Shown here: one piece after another, positions 7,011-14,597 of the stretch
Layout of the letters: the number at the start of each line of letters is the position of its first letter
Position numbering within the stretch: the first letter of the stretch is position 1
Source of the DNA: Strigomonas culicis
Taxonomy: Eukaryota; Euglenozoa; Kinetoplastea; Trypanosomatida; Trypanosomatidae
Direction of reading: 5' to 3'
DNA length: 14,597 nt
Assembly: GCA_000482145.1 (NCBI GenBank)
Contig: AUXH01000490.1
Location: forward strand, 1 to 14,597
The notes under the pieces: generated by a model
The model's database searches: none
What the model saw: only the letters and a program-made list of their open reading frames with translations
Told to the model about the DNA's origin: nothing
Translations under genes and position numbers: made by a program

Positions 7011-10000
7011 TTAGATCTTGGAGACACCTTCCGGGTCGTCGACCGTGCGCACGAGGTTCATGTTGTATCCCTGGGCGGCCAGCGCGATCTTCACCGCGCG
7101 CTGCATCACCGGCGGCCCGCAGATGGCGATGAGGAGGTCGTTCGACGGCGCCTGCACCGCCGTGCGCAGCAGCGCCGCGTCGACGAAGCCGACGCCCTCC
7201 GTCCACTGCGGCGGCGGCTTGTTCAGCACAAAGTGGCAGGTGAACTTCTCCGTGCCGTACTGCCGCTGGTACGAGTGCAGCAGCTCTCGGTACGTCAGCT
7301 CGGACACGTCCTCGGCGGCGTAGATGAGGTTGATGCTCTCGAGGGACTCCATAAAGGGCCGCTTGACCGCCGCGCGGATGATCTGCAGCATCGGTGCGAT
7401 GCCGGTGCCGCCGGCGATGAGCGCCAGCTTGCGGATCTTGTAGTTCTTGTAGAAGAAGTGCCTCGCGCTGAAGCGGCGCTCAATGCGCAGACCGCCGCAC
7501 GCCTTCATCTCCACCGCGTCGCCGGGCTGCAGCGCGGAGATCCACTCGCGCAGATTGCCCTTGTCGCTGCGCGCGAGGATGCCAATGACACCGTAGTCGT
7601 CCGGCAGCGTGATGGGGCTGTAGTAGCCGACCAGGTGCTGCCCGTCCCACTCGCCGCGGATGCCGATGAACTGCCCGAGGGCGAGGCCGGTGCGCTGCAG
7701 CTGTCCAGGGAGGTTGAAGCGCAGCACGCGGGAGCCGGTGCCGTAGACGCCGCCCTCGCGCACCTCGCGCAGCACGACGGTCGCCCACTCGTCCATCGAG
7801 AGCGCGTGCGTCTTCTTCTGCAGGATGGTCGCCGCGCGGTCGCCCGCGATCTTGCCGAAGACGACGCACTCCAGCAGCGAGTTGCCGCCGAGGCGGTTGC
7901 CGCCGTGCACGCCGCCGGTGACCTCGCCGGCGCCGAAGAGACCGAGGATGGGGCGGCGGTGCGCCGTCTCGGCGTCGTGGGCGCGGTCTATGCTCTGGAT
8001 CTCCGCGGAGGGCGAGATGAGGCAGCCGCCCATCGTGTAGTGGATGGACGGCGTCACGTAGGCGACGTAGAAGGGGCCCTGCGGGCCGAGCACGCAGGGA
8101 AACACGTTCTTGCCGGTGATGGGGCACGCGTGCTGCCCGGCGGACGAGGTCTTCTCGTACTGCGTGAGGGTGCGGAGGAGGTCGTTCTCCGGGCACCCGA
8201 TCAGCTTGGCGAGCTCCGCGACGTTCTCCACCTTCTCGAAGAGCCCCAGCTTCTTCCAGTAGAAGCCGAGCGAGTTGCGACCGAAGAGGCCGGCCGCCGT
8301 TTCGTTCAGCACACAGTAGGCGAAGGTGCTGTTGTTGGACTTGGGGAAGATGTTGCCCTGGCCCTGGATCGCCTTGGACACGACGGAGCGCAGGTCGAGC
8401 TCGTTGATGAAGCGCTCGCCGCTCTTGTTCAGCAGGATGCCGCCGGAGCCGCGCAGCGCCTCGGGGCCGAGGTACTTGGTGCCGTTCGCGGGGTCCTTGG
8501 GGTCGATGAGGCCGGTGGGGTGCAGCTGCACCTTGTCCATGTCGACGAGCGCGACGCCGAGCTTGCGGGCCATCTTGACGCCGTCGCCCGTCGCCCAGGT
8601 GCCGTTGGTGGTGGGGAAGGAGCCGAGCTGCGGCGCGTACTCCTGCAGCAGCGAGCGTGCCGTGCGGTCGTTGGAGAAGCCGCCGGTCGCGAGCACGACG
8701 GCGTCGGCGCTGAGCTTCATGGGCTCCTGGTTGTGCTGCAGCAACTCCACCCCGCTGACGCGCACGATGGTGACGCCGTCGGAGCGGTTGTTCTTCGTGT
8801 GCAGCAGCGCGGTCACGTTAATGCCCGTCATCACGGTCACCTTCGTCGACAGGTTCGTGCGGATATGGTTCTCGAGGATGCGCATGATGGTGAAACCGAT
8901 GGGGACCGGCGTGCCGTCCTTCTGGTCCGGCGCGCGGTGGCAGCGCTTGCGGCTGGCGCCGCCGAGCTGCGAGAGCACGCTCAGCGGCACGCCCAGGTTG
9001 ATGAGCCACTTGATGGCGTCCGCGCTCTTCACGGACAGCACCTTCACGAGACCGGAGTCGCAGTTGCCGCCGCGGCCGGAGAGGTACGTGTCGCGCTCGA
9101 AGTACTTGCCGTCATCCATGATGTTCTGCTTCGCCTGCGCGCGGGTGCCCCAGCCGTTGATGCCGGACGTCGCCTTGGCGCTGTTGCCACCGAGCTTCTT
9201 CTCCTTCTCCAGCAGAATCACCTGGGCGCCGCAGTTGGCGGCCTCGATCGCGGCCGCGCACCCGGCGAGCCCGCCGCCGATGACGATGACGCGCGCCGGC
9301 AGCGAGCCGGCGATGCGCTTCGCGCGCATCTCGGTGCTCTCCGTCGCGATCTCGAACATGCGGGCGACGCGCTCCTCATCGCGGCTGTACACGGTGAAGT
9401 CCGTCACCGCGTCGCGGACGTGGCGCCAGCCGTCGAGCATGCGGCGGACGTTTACTGGGTTGCCCTTCAGCAGCGCCGCGGTCGCGAGCGCGTCGGCGTA
9501 CATGCAGCTGTAACACTTGATGCTCGCCTGCGCGAGCTGGGTGTCGCTGGGCACGTGCAGCCCCTTCTGGTCCCAGTTGAAGATGGACGTGTACAGCTTT
9601 GAGCCGGGGCCCTCGATGAGGTTCTCGTAGTCGCCGGAGGTCGCCACCGCCTCGTTGTGCAGCTGGATGACGCGGATGTACGTGTTGTGCTTGTCATCGC
9701 TGGACGGCGGGTTGCGCAGCTCGCTGAGCGCCGGCGGGCGCACGATGCCGACTGCCCAAGCGCCGCCGTTCAGGTTGGTCCCGCTCGCGCGCACGTCGCC
9801 GCCCCACTCGAAGAACGCGTTCTCGACGTTCGCCGCGTTCAGCTTCTCGATCACGTAGTCGACGATGTAGCCCTTGTTCACCGCCCCGAGGTCCAGCGCA
9901 GCCTCGCTGTGCTTGCGCGAGATGATGCCCTTATGCAGGTCCATCTTGAAGCTCTTGTTGAGCGAACACTTCTTCGCCAGCGCGGCGATCTCCTCGGGCG

Positions 10001-10466
10001 GGATCTGCACCTGCTTCTTCGCGGCCTCGCGCAGCTTATGGACGAGGGGCCCGACCGCGGGGTCGAAGGAGCCGCGGGAGGAGTTGCAGACGCGCTGGCA
10101 GCAGCCCAGCACGCGCTTCAGCGGCGCGGACATCTGGTGCTGCTCGCCCACCGGCAGCTTGTTGATGAGGGAGATCTCGCTGTCGGGGTTGAAGTTGTTC
10201 AGCACCGCGTCGCACAGGTGGAAGGCGGAGGTGAGCACCTCCTCCGCGACCGTCTTCACGCGCGCGAGCTCCTCCTTCGTCTTCGCGACGATCTTGAGAG
10301 TGTAGGGCACAGTGAGCACCAGATCACGCTTCAAGTAGAGACGGGAGGCGCCACCGGCCGCGTTGGGGTTGTCCTGCAGCATCGCACGGGCGGCCGCGTC
10401 GCGCTCCTTCGCGGCCTTCTCGGGGTCCACCGCAACCACGGAGGCAGAAGAGTGACCGTCCGGCAT
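7011..10466 (-). CDS. FRDg: Glycosomal-type NADH-dependent fumarate reductase (ApbE + FAD_binding_2 + cytochrome b5 reductase-like)
   Basis: Soluble NADH-dependent fumarate reductase of 1151 aa, which converts fumarate to succinate and reoxidises NADH, typically in glycosomes. An ApbE-like domain (about 45-360) shows the PDSEISLIN, GSFDPAVGPLV, LDLGAVNKGY, ATSGDYEN and ADALAT (Asp325, metal/FAD site) motifs. The FAD_binding_2 domain (about 390-880) starts with VIGGGLAG and has His649, Arg685, Arg693, His809 and Arg858 at the expected catalytic positions. A cytochrome b5 reductase-like domain (about 897-1140) has YYSPITLP, the GGTGIAPM nucleotide loop (1019-1026) and CGPP (1116-1119). The N terminus reads D3-G-H-S-S-A-S9, fitting the flavinylation motif modified by ApbE proteins; covalent FMN has been reported for a Leptomonas homologue. 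The last three residues, SKI, fit a PTS1 glycosomal signal. The start is the first ATG after a clear splice tract, and the length matches the trypanosome FRDg family as I recall it. A truncated paralogue follows 751 bases downstream. Confidence 0.95.
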   Translation of the reverse strand: MPDGHSSASVVAVDPEKAAKERDAAARAMLQDNPNAAGGASRLYLKRDLVLTVPYTLKIVAKTKEELARVKTVAEEVLTSAFHLCDAVLNNFNPDSEISLINKLPVGEQHQMSAPLKRVLGCCQRVCNSSRGSFDPAVGPLVHKLREAAKKQVQIPPEEIAALAKKCSLNKSFKMDLHKGIISRKHSEAALDLGAVNKGYIVDYVIEKLNAANVENAFFEWGGDVRASGTNLNGGAWAVGIVRPPALSELRNPPSSDDKHNTYIRVIQLHNEAVATSGDYENLIEGPGSKLYTSIFNWDQKGLHVPSDTQLAQASIKCYSCMYADALATAALLKGNPVNVRRMLDGWRHVRDAVTDFTVYSRDEERVARMFEIATESTEMRAKRIAGSLPARVIVIGGGLAGCAAAIEAANCGAQVILLEKEKKLGGNSAKATSGINGWGTRAQAKQNIMDDGKYFERDTYLSGRGGNCDSGLVKVLSVKSADAIKWLINLGVPLSVLSQLGGASRKRCHRAPDQKDGTPVPIGFTIMRILENHIRTNLSTKVTVMTGINVTALLHTKNNRSDGVTIVRVSGVELLQHNQEPMKLSADAVVLATGGFSNDRTARSLLQEYAPQLGSFPTTNGTWATGDGVKMARKLGVALVDMDKVQLHPTGLIDPKDPANGTKYLGPEALRGSGGILLNKSGERFINELDLRSVVSKAIQGQGNIFPKSNNSTFAYCVLNETAAGLFGRNSLGFYWKKLGLFEKVENVAELAKLIGCPENDLLRTLTQYEKTSSAGQHACPITGKNVFPCVLGPQGPFYVAYVTPSIHYTMGGCLISPSAEIQSIDRAHDAETAHRRPILGLFGAGEVTGGVHGGNRLGGNSLLECVVFGKIAGDRAATILQKKTHALSMDEWATVVLREVREGGVYGTGSRVLRFNLPGQLQRTGLALGQFIGIRGEWDGQHLVGYYSPITLPDDYGVIGILARSDKGNLREWISALQPGDAVEMKACGGLRIERRFSARHFFYKNYKIRKLALIAGGTGIAPMLQIIRAAVKRPFMESLESINLIYAAEDVSELTYRELLHSYQRQYGTEKFTCHFVLNKPPPQWTEGVGFVDAALLRTAVQAPSNDLLIAICGPPVMQRAVKIALAAQGYNMNLVRTVDDPEGVSKI
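7854..8128. repeat. Near-identical segment shared with the downstream reductase paralogue (copy 2)
   Basis: This is the partner of 4475-4740, in direct orientation about 3.4 kb away. The match includes synonymous third positions, so it is more than protein-level conservation. Recent gene conversion between the tandem genes is the simplest reading. Confidence 0.9.
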
Positions 10467-11015
10467 GGCTTGATCTGCGAGGTGTATATAGAGGGGTATA
10501 AACGACTGTTTTTTTTTTAATTTGAATTACTTACTTTTGAGCAAAAAAGAAAGAAGGAAATGAACAAACAAACAAGAAGAGTACTATAACTTTTTTTGAC
10601 TTTTGATAGAAGAAAAAGAAGCAAAAGAGAGGATAGTATGACACATTTTGGGGGCTACTTTTTTTTTTTTGCTATACACAGGGAGGTTCCATTCAGGGAT
10701 AGACAACTACCACCATCCACGATAGTAGATACAAGTCGAGGGGGTTCCTATCAATTATATTTAATAAAGTGTAATTCATAAGTAGAGTGATACTGTTATA
10801 TAGAGAGGCGCACATACCTCTTGTCTGCACCACCGCACAACCACCATCCGCCATACTCAAAATGCATACCGTGACAACGCGGAATAGATACAATCGTATA
10901 AAGCCTTTTATCGTATGTATGTGAAGACGCAAGCGCATGAGAAATCCAACAAGGCCATACAAAACAACAACAACCAAACACACGTCTGTTACCCCGCCGC
11001 TAAAAGAGTTTCCGC
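10467..11015. other. Intergenic region between the rhodanese-domain gene and the fumarate reductase gene
   Basis: AT-rich spacer of about 550 bases with two pyrimidine tracts (minus strand) near the reductase end. It must hold the rhodanese gene's 3' UTR and poly(A) site. No RNA gene or protein domain is recognisable in it. Confidence 0.7.
10534..10560 (-). promoter_or_regulatory. Predicted trans-splicing signal for the 1151-aa fumarate reductase
   Basis: On the minus strand a T/C tract at about 10543-10560 is followed by the first AG at 10535-10534, giving a 5' UTR of about 67 bases. A second tract at about 10604-10635 with an AG at 10601-10600 could serve as an alternative upstream site. 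Confidence 0.6.
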
Positions 11016-12440
11016 TTACCGCACGGGCGGCCGGTGGTCATCGAGCGTGTCAAGCACTTTTGCCTGCGCCTCTCCGATGTCCATGTTAAGGTCCTGCGTC
11101 TCCAGCAGCGGGTTCATGCCGGTGGCCTGCTCCAGGAACTGCGTGAGGTGCTGCTCGGAGGAGGACGCGCGGCCGATGGCGAGGCGCCCGCCGCCGCTGC
11201 CGCCTTCCAGGTGGCCCGCGACCTCCGGCAGCCCCTCCAGCAGCGCCGCCACCTTCGCGTAGGCCTCCGCGCGGAGGCCGTCGCCGATCTGCAGCGTGCC
11301 CAGGCTGCGCGTCTGGTCCAGCCGGTACTTGGCGGCCTCCTGCATCGGCAGCGCGTTGAACTCGGGTGCGATCTCGCGCTGCAGCTCCAGCCCCGCCTGG
11401 AAGGCGGCGAGCCGCCGCAGCTCGTTGCCGCTCTCCTTGTCGTGCTCCATCCAGCGCCGCAGCAGCAGGTTGTACTGCTTCCCCCACTCGTAGTAGCCGT
11501 CGCGAAAGTGGAGCACCTTGACGTAGCCCATCCAGCTCAGGATCTGCGCCGCCATGAGCGACCGCGGGCCGAACTGACAGTAGCAGATGATTGTTTCGTC
11601 CGGCCGCGGCTTGGGGAAGCCGTAGGTGTCCGCGAACTCCTCCGGCGTCGCGTGGAAAGCCTCGAAGAGCTCGTGCGCGGGGAGCACCTTCGCGCCCTCG
11701 ATGATGCCCCACGACGTGATCTCGTTCACCGTGCGGCAGTCCAACAGGATAAACCCGTCCTGGTAGTCGGGCCGCGTCGTCTGCAGCAGGTCGCGCTCCG
11801 TGGCGCTCAGCTGGGCGAGGACCTCCGCCGACGCGAGCACCGGCGCCTCGGCGCCGGACGCGACGAGGCTGCTGCTCTCCTCCGCGTCGCCGCCGCGCGC
11901 CCAGAGGCCGAGCGCGCCGAGCCGCGGCAGGCGCACCGCGTCCGTGACCGTCTTCGTCGAGCGCTGCGTCAGCCGCTCCACCTTCTGCTTCACCGCCCCC
12001 TTCTCACTGAGAAACGCCTCGCGGCGGATGGTGCGGCAGCGGATGAGATTCGCGATGAACTCGCAGTCCACTTGCGGAATGGAGCGGTCGAGATCCTCCA
12101 GCGTCGGCTCCGGCCACTCCGCTGCCTCTTCCTTAGGCGCGCTGCTGCTGCTGCTGCTGCTGCCTTGGCCTTGCGCCTCCGGGGTCAGCCCGCGCAGCAG
12201 TGCTGCCTCCGCGGCGATGCGATCCATGCCGCGCTCGAGCGCATGCGTGTCGTGGCGCGCGCGCTGCAGCGCCGCCTCCGCCGCGGCCACGCGCTCGCCC
12301 CCCTCCCCGTCCCGCGCGTGGCCGCCGTCCAGCGCCACCGCGGTGGTGGTGAGGCAGCGGCGGGGCGCCACCACCGCTGCTGTGGCGGTGGCGTGCCGCG
12401 CCCGCCGCAGCAGCGCGGTCGAACATCTATGGGGCCGCAT
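11016..12440 (-). CDS. Rhodanese-domain protein, probably mitochondrial
   Basis: A 474-aa protein with one rhodanese (sulfurtransferase-type) domain at about 225-322. The domain shows FILLDCR, WGIIEGAKVLP, a CQFGPRS active-site loop with Cys288 as presumed catalytic cysteine, and FRDGYYEWG. CxxGxRS is the usual active loop of single-domain rhodaneses, so the domain is probably catalytically intact. Residues 1-38 are Arg/Ser/Thr/Ala-rich without acidic residues, as in a mitochondrial presequence. An Ala/Arg/Glu-rich helical stretch (about 45-85), a seven-serine run (94-100) and a charged region (105-165) precede the domain; a helical tail of about 150 residues follows it. The start is the first ATG after a 40-base pyrimidine tract and AG; an in-frame extension to 12518 begins at TTG and crosses the acceptor. 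I do not recognise a specific named protein. Sulfur transfer, or a structural or assembly role in mitochondria, are possibilities, not conclusions. Confidence 0.85.
   Translation of the reverse strand: MRPHRCSTALLRRARHATATAAVVAPRRCLTTTAVALDGGHARDGEGGERVAAAEAALQRARHDTHALERGMDRIAAEAALLRGLTPEAQGQGSSSSSSSAPKEEAAEWPEPTLEDLDRSIPQVDCEFIANLIRCRTIRREAFLSEKGAVKQKVERLTQRSTKTVTDAVRLPRLGALGLWARGGDAEESSSLVASGAEAPVLASAEVLAQLSATERDLLQTTRPDYQDGFILLDCRTVNEITSWGIIEGAKVLPAHELFEAFHATPEEFADTYGFPKPRPDETIICYCQFGPRSLMAAQILSWMGYVKVLHFRDGYYEWGKQYNLLLRRWMEHDKESGNELRRLAAFQAGLELQREIAPEFNALPMQEAAKYRLDQTRSLGTLQIGDGLRAEAYAKVAALLEGLPEVAGHLEGGSGGGRLAIGRASSSEQHLTQFLEQATGMNPLLETQDLNMDIGEAQAKVLDTLDDHRPPVR
12141..12163. repeat. 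(GCT)n trinucleotide repeat encoding poly-serine
   Basis: Seven units plus two bases, read on the minus strand as seven AGC serine codons in the linker before the conserved part of the rhodanese-domain protein. Likely to vary in length between strains. Confidence 0.9.
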
Positions 12441-12906
12441 GGATGAGTCACACGCGGCACTCACAACCCTTTCTTTTTTTGTCTCTCCTACGAATAGAAT
12501 CTTACAGCACAATAACAAGAAGAAAGAAGGAAGGGGCGAGGAAGAAAAAAAGAGAACAAGAGTGAAGAGTCAAATGAAGGCGGTTGAGAATAAACATCAC
12601 ACATATACACCCACACAGGTGCTAAAAGCAAACACAGCAGCTACAAAAACAAAAAAAGAGACCCTGCACATAGATTAGTGACCACGAATCAACACAATCC
12701 AGTGTACACAACAACAACAAAATGACAACACCAACTGAGAGAGTTAAAAACATGTTATAGTGTCCAAGCACAGCAGGACCTGTTCTCCTCCCTTTCTCTG
12801 ATTTGTTTCACGATTGATGCCTTCTGCTGGTGTACGGTGCTGTTCTGATTCTTCTTTACCATGCTTGACATTAAAAACAAAAACAAAAAGAAAAACATTC
12901 GTCACC
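12441..12906. other. Intergenic region between STT3 and the rhodanese-domain gene
   Basis: A/C-rich on the plus strand, thus T/G-rich in the transcript sense. It contains the STT3 3' UTR and the strong splice tract of the rhodanese gene. I see no other gene or structured RNA. Confidence 0.7.
12501..12556 (-). promoter_or_regulatory. Predicted trans-splicing signal for the rhodanese-domain gene
   Basis: On the minus strand an almost pure 40-base pyrimidine tract (12517-12556, one interruption) is followed by the first AG at 12502-12501. This gives a 5' UTR of about 60 bases before the ATG at 12440. It is the clearest splice signal in the window and fixes the start choice. Confidence 0.75.
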
Positions 12907-13823
12907 TCAACCGGTGGTTGCGTACTGCGCCATGTACGCCTGGTAGTACGCGTCTTTCTTCTTGTCGTGGCCGAAGTCCTCCAGCTGCTTGAAGTTGATG
13001 CGCTTGCGCAGCATCGCCTGTATCTCCGGCGCCGGCGGGAACTGGCCCGGGCAGATCCACGTGTCGGGCGGCGCGCTGCACACGTGGTTCTTGCGGTCTG
13101 CGACCCACGCGCGGCTGGCCTCGCTCACGTTCATGACCTTGTAGATGCGGACGAGCCCGTATTTCGATTGATACACCTCCTGGAAGAGGCTGGGGTCCAC
13201 CATGATGCTTTGCGTCCGACGGTGCTCATGCAGATTGTACAGCAGCGAGGCCCGCATGGACGGCGTCGGCGTCGAGTAGTCCTGGTAGAATCCAAAGTGA
13301 TGACACAGCGGATCGTTCGCCGCGCAGATATCGCGGTAGACGCTGTTGCCGATGCGCGCCATGTGCGGCGACTTGCCGAGGTCGCCGCTCTGCCCCGCCC
13401 AGATGTACACGTAGTCCGCGACGTGCCGCACGAGCCCGTGGGCCTCCTTCACCGGCGACGTCAGCATCTTGCCGATGGTGGCGATGTGCTCGTGGTTCCA
13501 CGTGTTGCCGTCGGCGAGCGTCGTGCGGTTGGCGATGCCGGTGATCTGGTAGCCGTAGTCCCACCACGAAAGCACGCGCGCGTCCTCCGGCGTGTTCTCC
13601 CGCATCCAGACGTACGAGTCCATGTAGTCGCTGACGAGGACAGGCTCTCCGCGCACCTGTGCCTTGAACACCAGGTAGGGGTTGCCCATGTACTTGGCGC
13701 TCTCGAGGGAGTTGCTGATGTACCCCGAGTTGAACAGAAAAACAAACACCACGGTGAGCACGACCAGGTGGGCGCAGGCGATGAGGCCGAACGACTCGGC
13801 ATCCGGCAGGCTCCGCTTCTGGT

Positions 13824-13854
<31 letters not shown>

Positions 13855-14597
13855 GGCCTTGCCGGTGAGCTTCCCGTCGGTCTTCTTGTGCACGTCACGC
13901 GGCGCGGTCGCCCAGAAGAGCGCGTCCACCGTCCGCTCCACGAGGCGGCCCAGCACAAAGCCGCTCAGCACGCACGCCACCGGCGCGGTGAAGAGCACGA
14001 GGCGCGACATCTTCGATGCGAAGAAGAAGGAGGTGGCCGAGAAGAGCACCATGAAGAGCCGCGGGGTCAGCTGGTCGCCGCGCAGGGCCGCCGCGGCGAC
14101 CACCGTGCCGATCAGCCACCCGACGCTCGTAATGCCGAGGAACTGCCAGTACATGTCGTTCCCCATGGGCTGGTGCTCCGCGACGGAGTCGACGAGGGGG
14201 TTGCCGGTGCGGGTGTGCGCCACGAAGAGCGCCCGCACGCGCGAAGAGAGCGGCCGGAAGAAGCCAGCCGGCGCGAACACCGTCGCGGCGACAAGAAGTG
14301 CCGCGACGGCGACGCACAGCACGTAGGCGCGCAGCCGCAGCGTCGCGAAGCTGCGGATGGGCGCCTTCGTGCGGGTGCGGAGCGCCTCGGCCACGTGCAG
14401 GCACCACAGCAGCACCAGCACGACGAGCGCGGACAGCTGCTCCAGCGACTTGAAGGGCGTCAGGCCCACCGGCGGCACGCGCGTCGCGATGGCGGTGCCG
14501 ACCACGTAGAAGAGGGTGTAGGCGCGCAGCAGCGCGGGGCTGTAGGTGCCGCGGCCCCAGTCCACCAGCGCGCACACACCGGCGTGGAGTGCGATCA
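12907..14597 (-). CDS. STT3: Oligosaccharyltransferase catalytic subunit STT3, 5' end outside the window
   Basis: C-terminal 562 aa of STT3, the ER membrane enzyme that transfers the dolichol-linked glycan to Asn-X-Ser/Thr. In trypanosomatids STT3 works as a single subunit, often from several gene copies. The visible part starts inside the multi-spanning membrane region. It holds the conserved SVAEHQP loop motif (14174-14194), further hydrophobic segments with KMSRLVLF, and the hallmark WWDYGYQI (13543-13566), followed by the conserved ADGNTWNHEH region. The lumenal C-terminal domain contains the WAGQSGDL and SPHMARIGNSVYRDI segments; the protein ends in ATTG before TGA. A run of eleven alanines (13826-13858) sits in the loop before the last membrane segment. 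The frame stays open to the window edge, so the GTG at 14577 is not the start. Typical trypanosomatid STT3 proteins are roughly 800 aa or more, so about a third is missing. It is the first gene here in transcription order. Confidence 0.95.
13826..13854. repeat. (GCT)9 trinucleotide repeat encoding poly-alanine in STT3
   Basis: Nine perfect GCT units plus two bases; on the minus strand it encodes alanines between KLTGK and NQKRS in a hydrophilic loop of STT3. Placed outside conserved motifs, it probably varies in length without loss of function. Confidence 0.9.

Noticed and set aside
6870..9602. 910-codon open frame on the plus strand opposite the fumarate reductase
   Set aside because: Its product is Arg/Val/Ala/Leu-rich without any domain, as expected when GC-biased codons are read antisense; the minus-strand gene has full domain support.
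11034..12446. 470-codon plus-strand open frame opposite the rhodanese gene
   Set aside because: Low-complexity Arg/Leu/Gln/Ala product with no domain; a shadow of the minus-strand gene.
12441..12518. In-frame extension of the rhodanese-domain protein
   Set aside because: It begins with TTG, spans the predicted splice acceptor AG at 12502-12501, and the ATG at 12440 opens a good mitochondrial presequence.
12907..14577. STT3 as a complete gene starting at GTG 14577
   Set aside because: The frame remains open to the window edge and the N-terminal membrane region typical of STT3 is missing, so the gene is cut by the window.
1..14597. tRNA, rRNA, spliced-leader genes, CRISPR arrays and mobile elements
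   Set aside because: No B-box-like tRNA core, regularly spaced repeats, terminal repeats or transposase-like product was seen on either strand; a computed search would be needed to exclude short degenerate retroelements.

Overview
The window looks like nuclear DNA from a GC-rich trypanosomatid (Leishmania, Leptomonas or Crithidia type). The reasons are these. All convincing genes lie on the minus strand, are intronless, and have strongly GC-ending codons. Each gene is preceded by a long pyrimidine tract and an AG, the signal for spliced-leader trans-splicing. The gene families are typical of kinetoplastids: an STT3 oligosaccharyltransferase and three-domain soluble NADH-dependent fumarate reductases. 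From memory, STT3 and fumarate reductase genes sit near each other on Leishmania chromosome 35; I could not check this. Transcription runs from high to low coordinates, and no gene-specific promoters are expected or seen.

Layout in transcription order. (1) 14597-12907: C-terminal part of STT3, running off the window. (2) 12440-11016: a probably mitochondrial rhodanese-domain protein. (3) 10466-7011: full-length fumarate reductase of 1151 aa, made of an ApbE-type flavin transferase domain, a FAD_binding_2 fumarate reductase domain and a cytochrome b5 reductase-like domain. It has a candidate self-flavinylation motif at the N terminus and a glycosomal SKI signal at the C terminus. (4) 6259-3638: a tandem paralogue of 873 aa that lacks the ApbE domain and carries instead a basic N terminus, one membrane segment and a Ser/Thr/Pro linker. 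It keeps the fumarate reductase catalytic residues, but its C-terminal reductase domain is degenerate. (5) 3304-2798: a small membrane-anchored thioredoxin/PDI-like protein with a CEHC active site. (6) 2797-1: about 2.8 kb without a credible gene, containing a strong G-quadruplex motif and a GT repeat.

The most interesting part is 2798-6259. Two neighbouring genes each encode a single-pass N-terminally anchored redox protein, and by the positive-inside rule both catalytic domains would face the same non-cytosolic side. The fumarate reductase paralogue has kept fumarate chemistry but appears to have lost its own NADH module, so it may take electrons from another donor. A link to oxidative protein folding in the secretory pathway, as for yeast Osm1, is a testable inference, not something the sequence proves. 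Gene order in a trypanosomatid polycistron is weak evidence for shared function. The two reductase genes also share long stretches of exact nucleotide identity, which suggests gene conversion.
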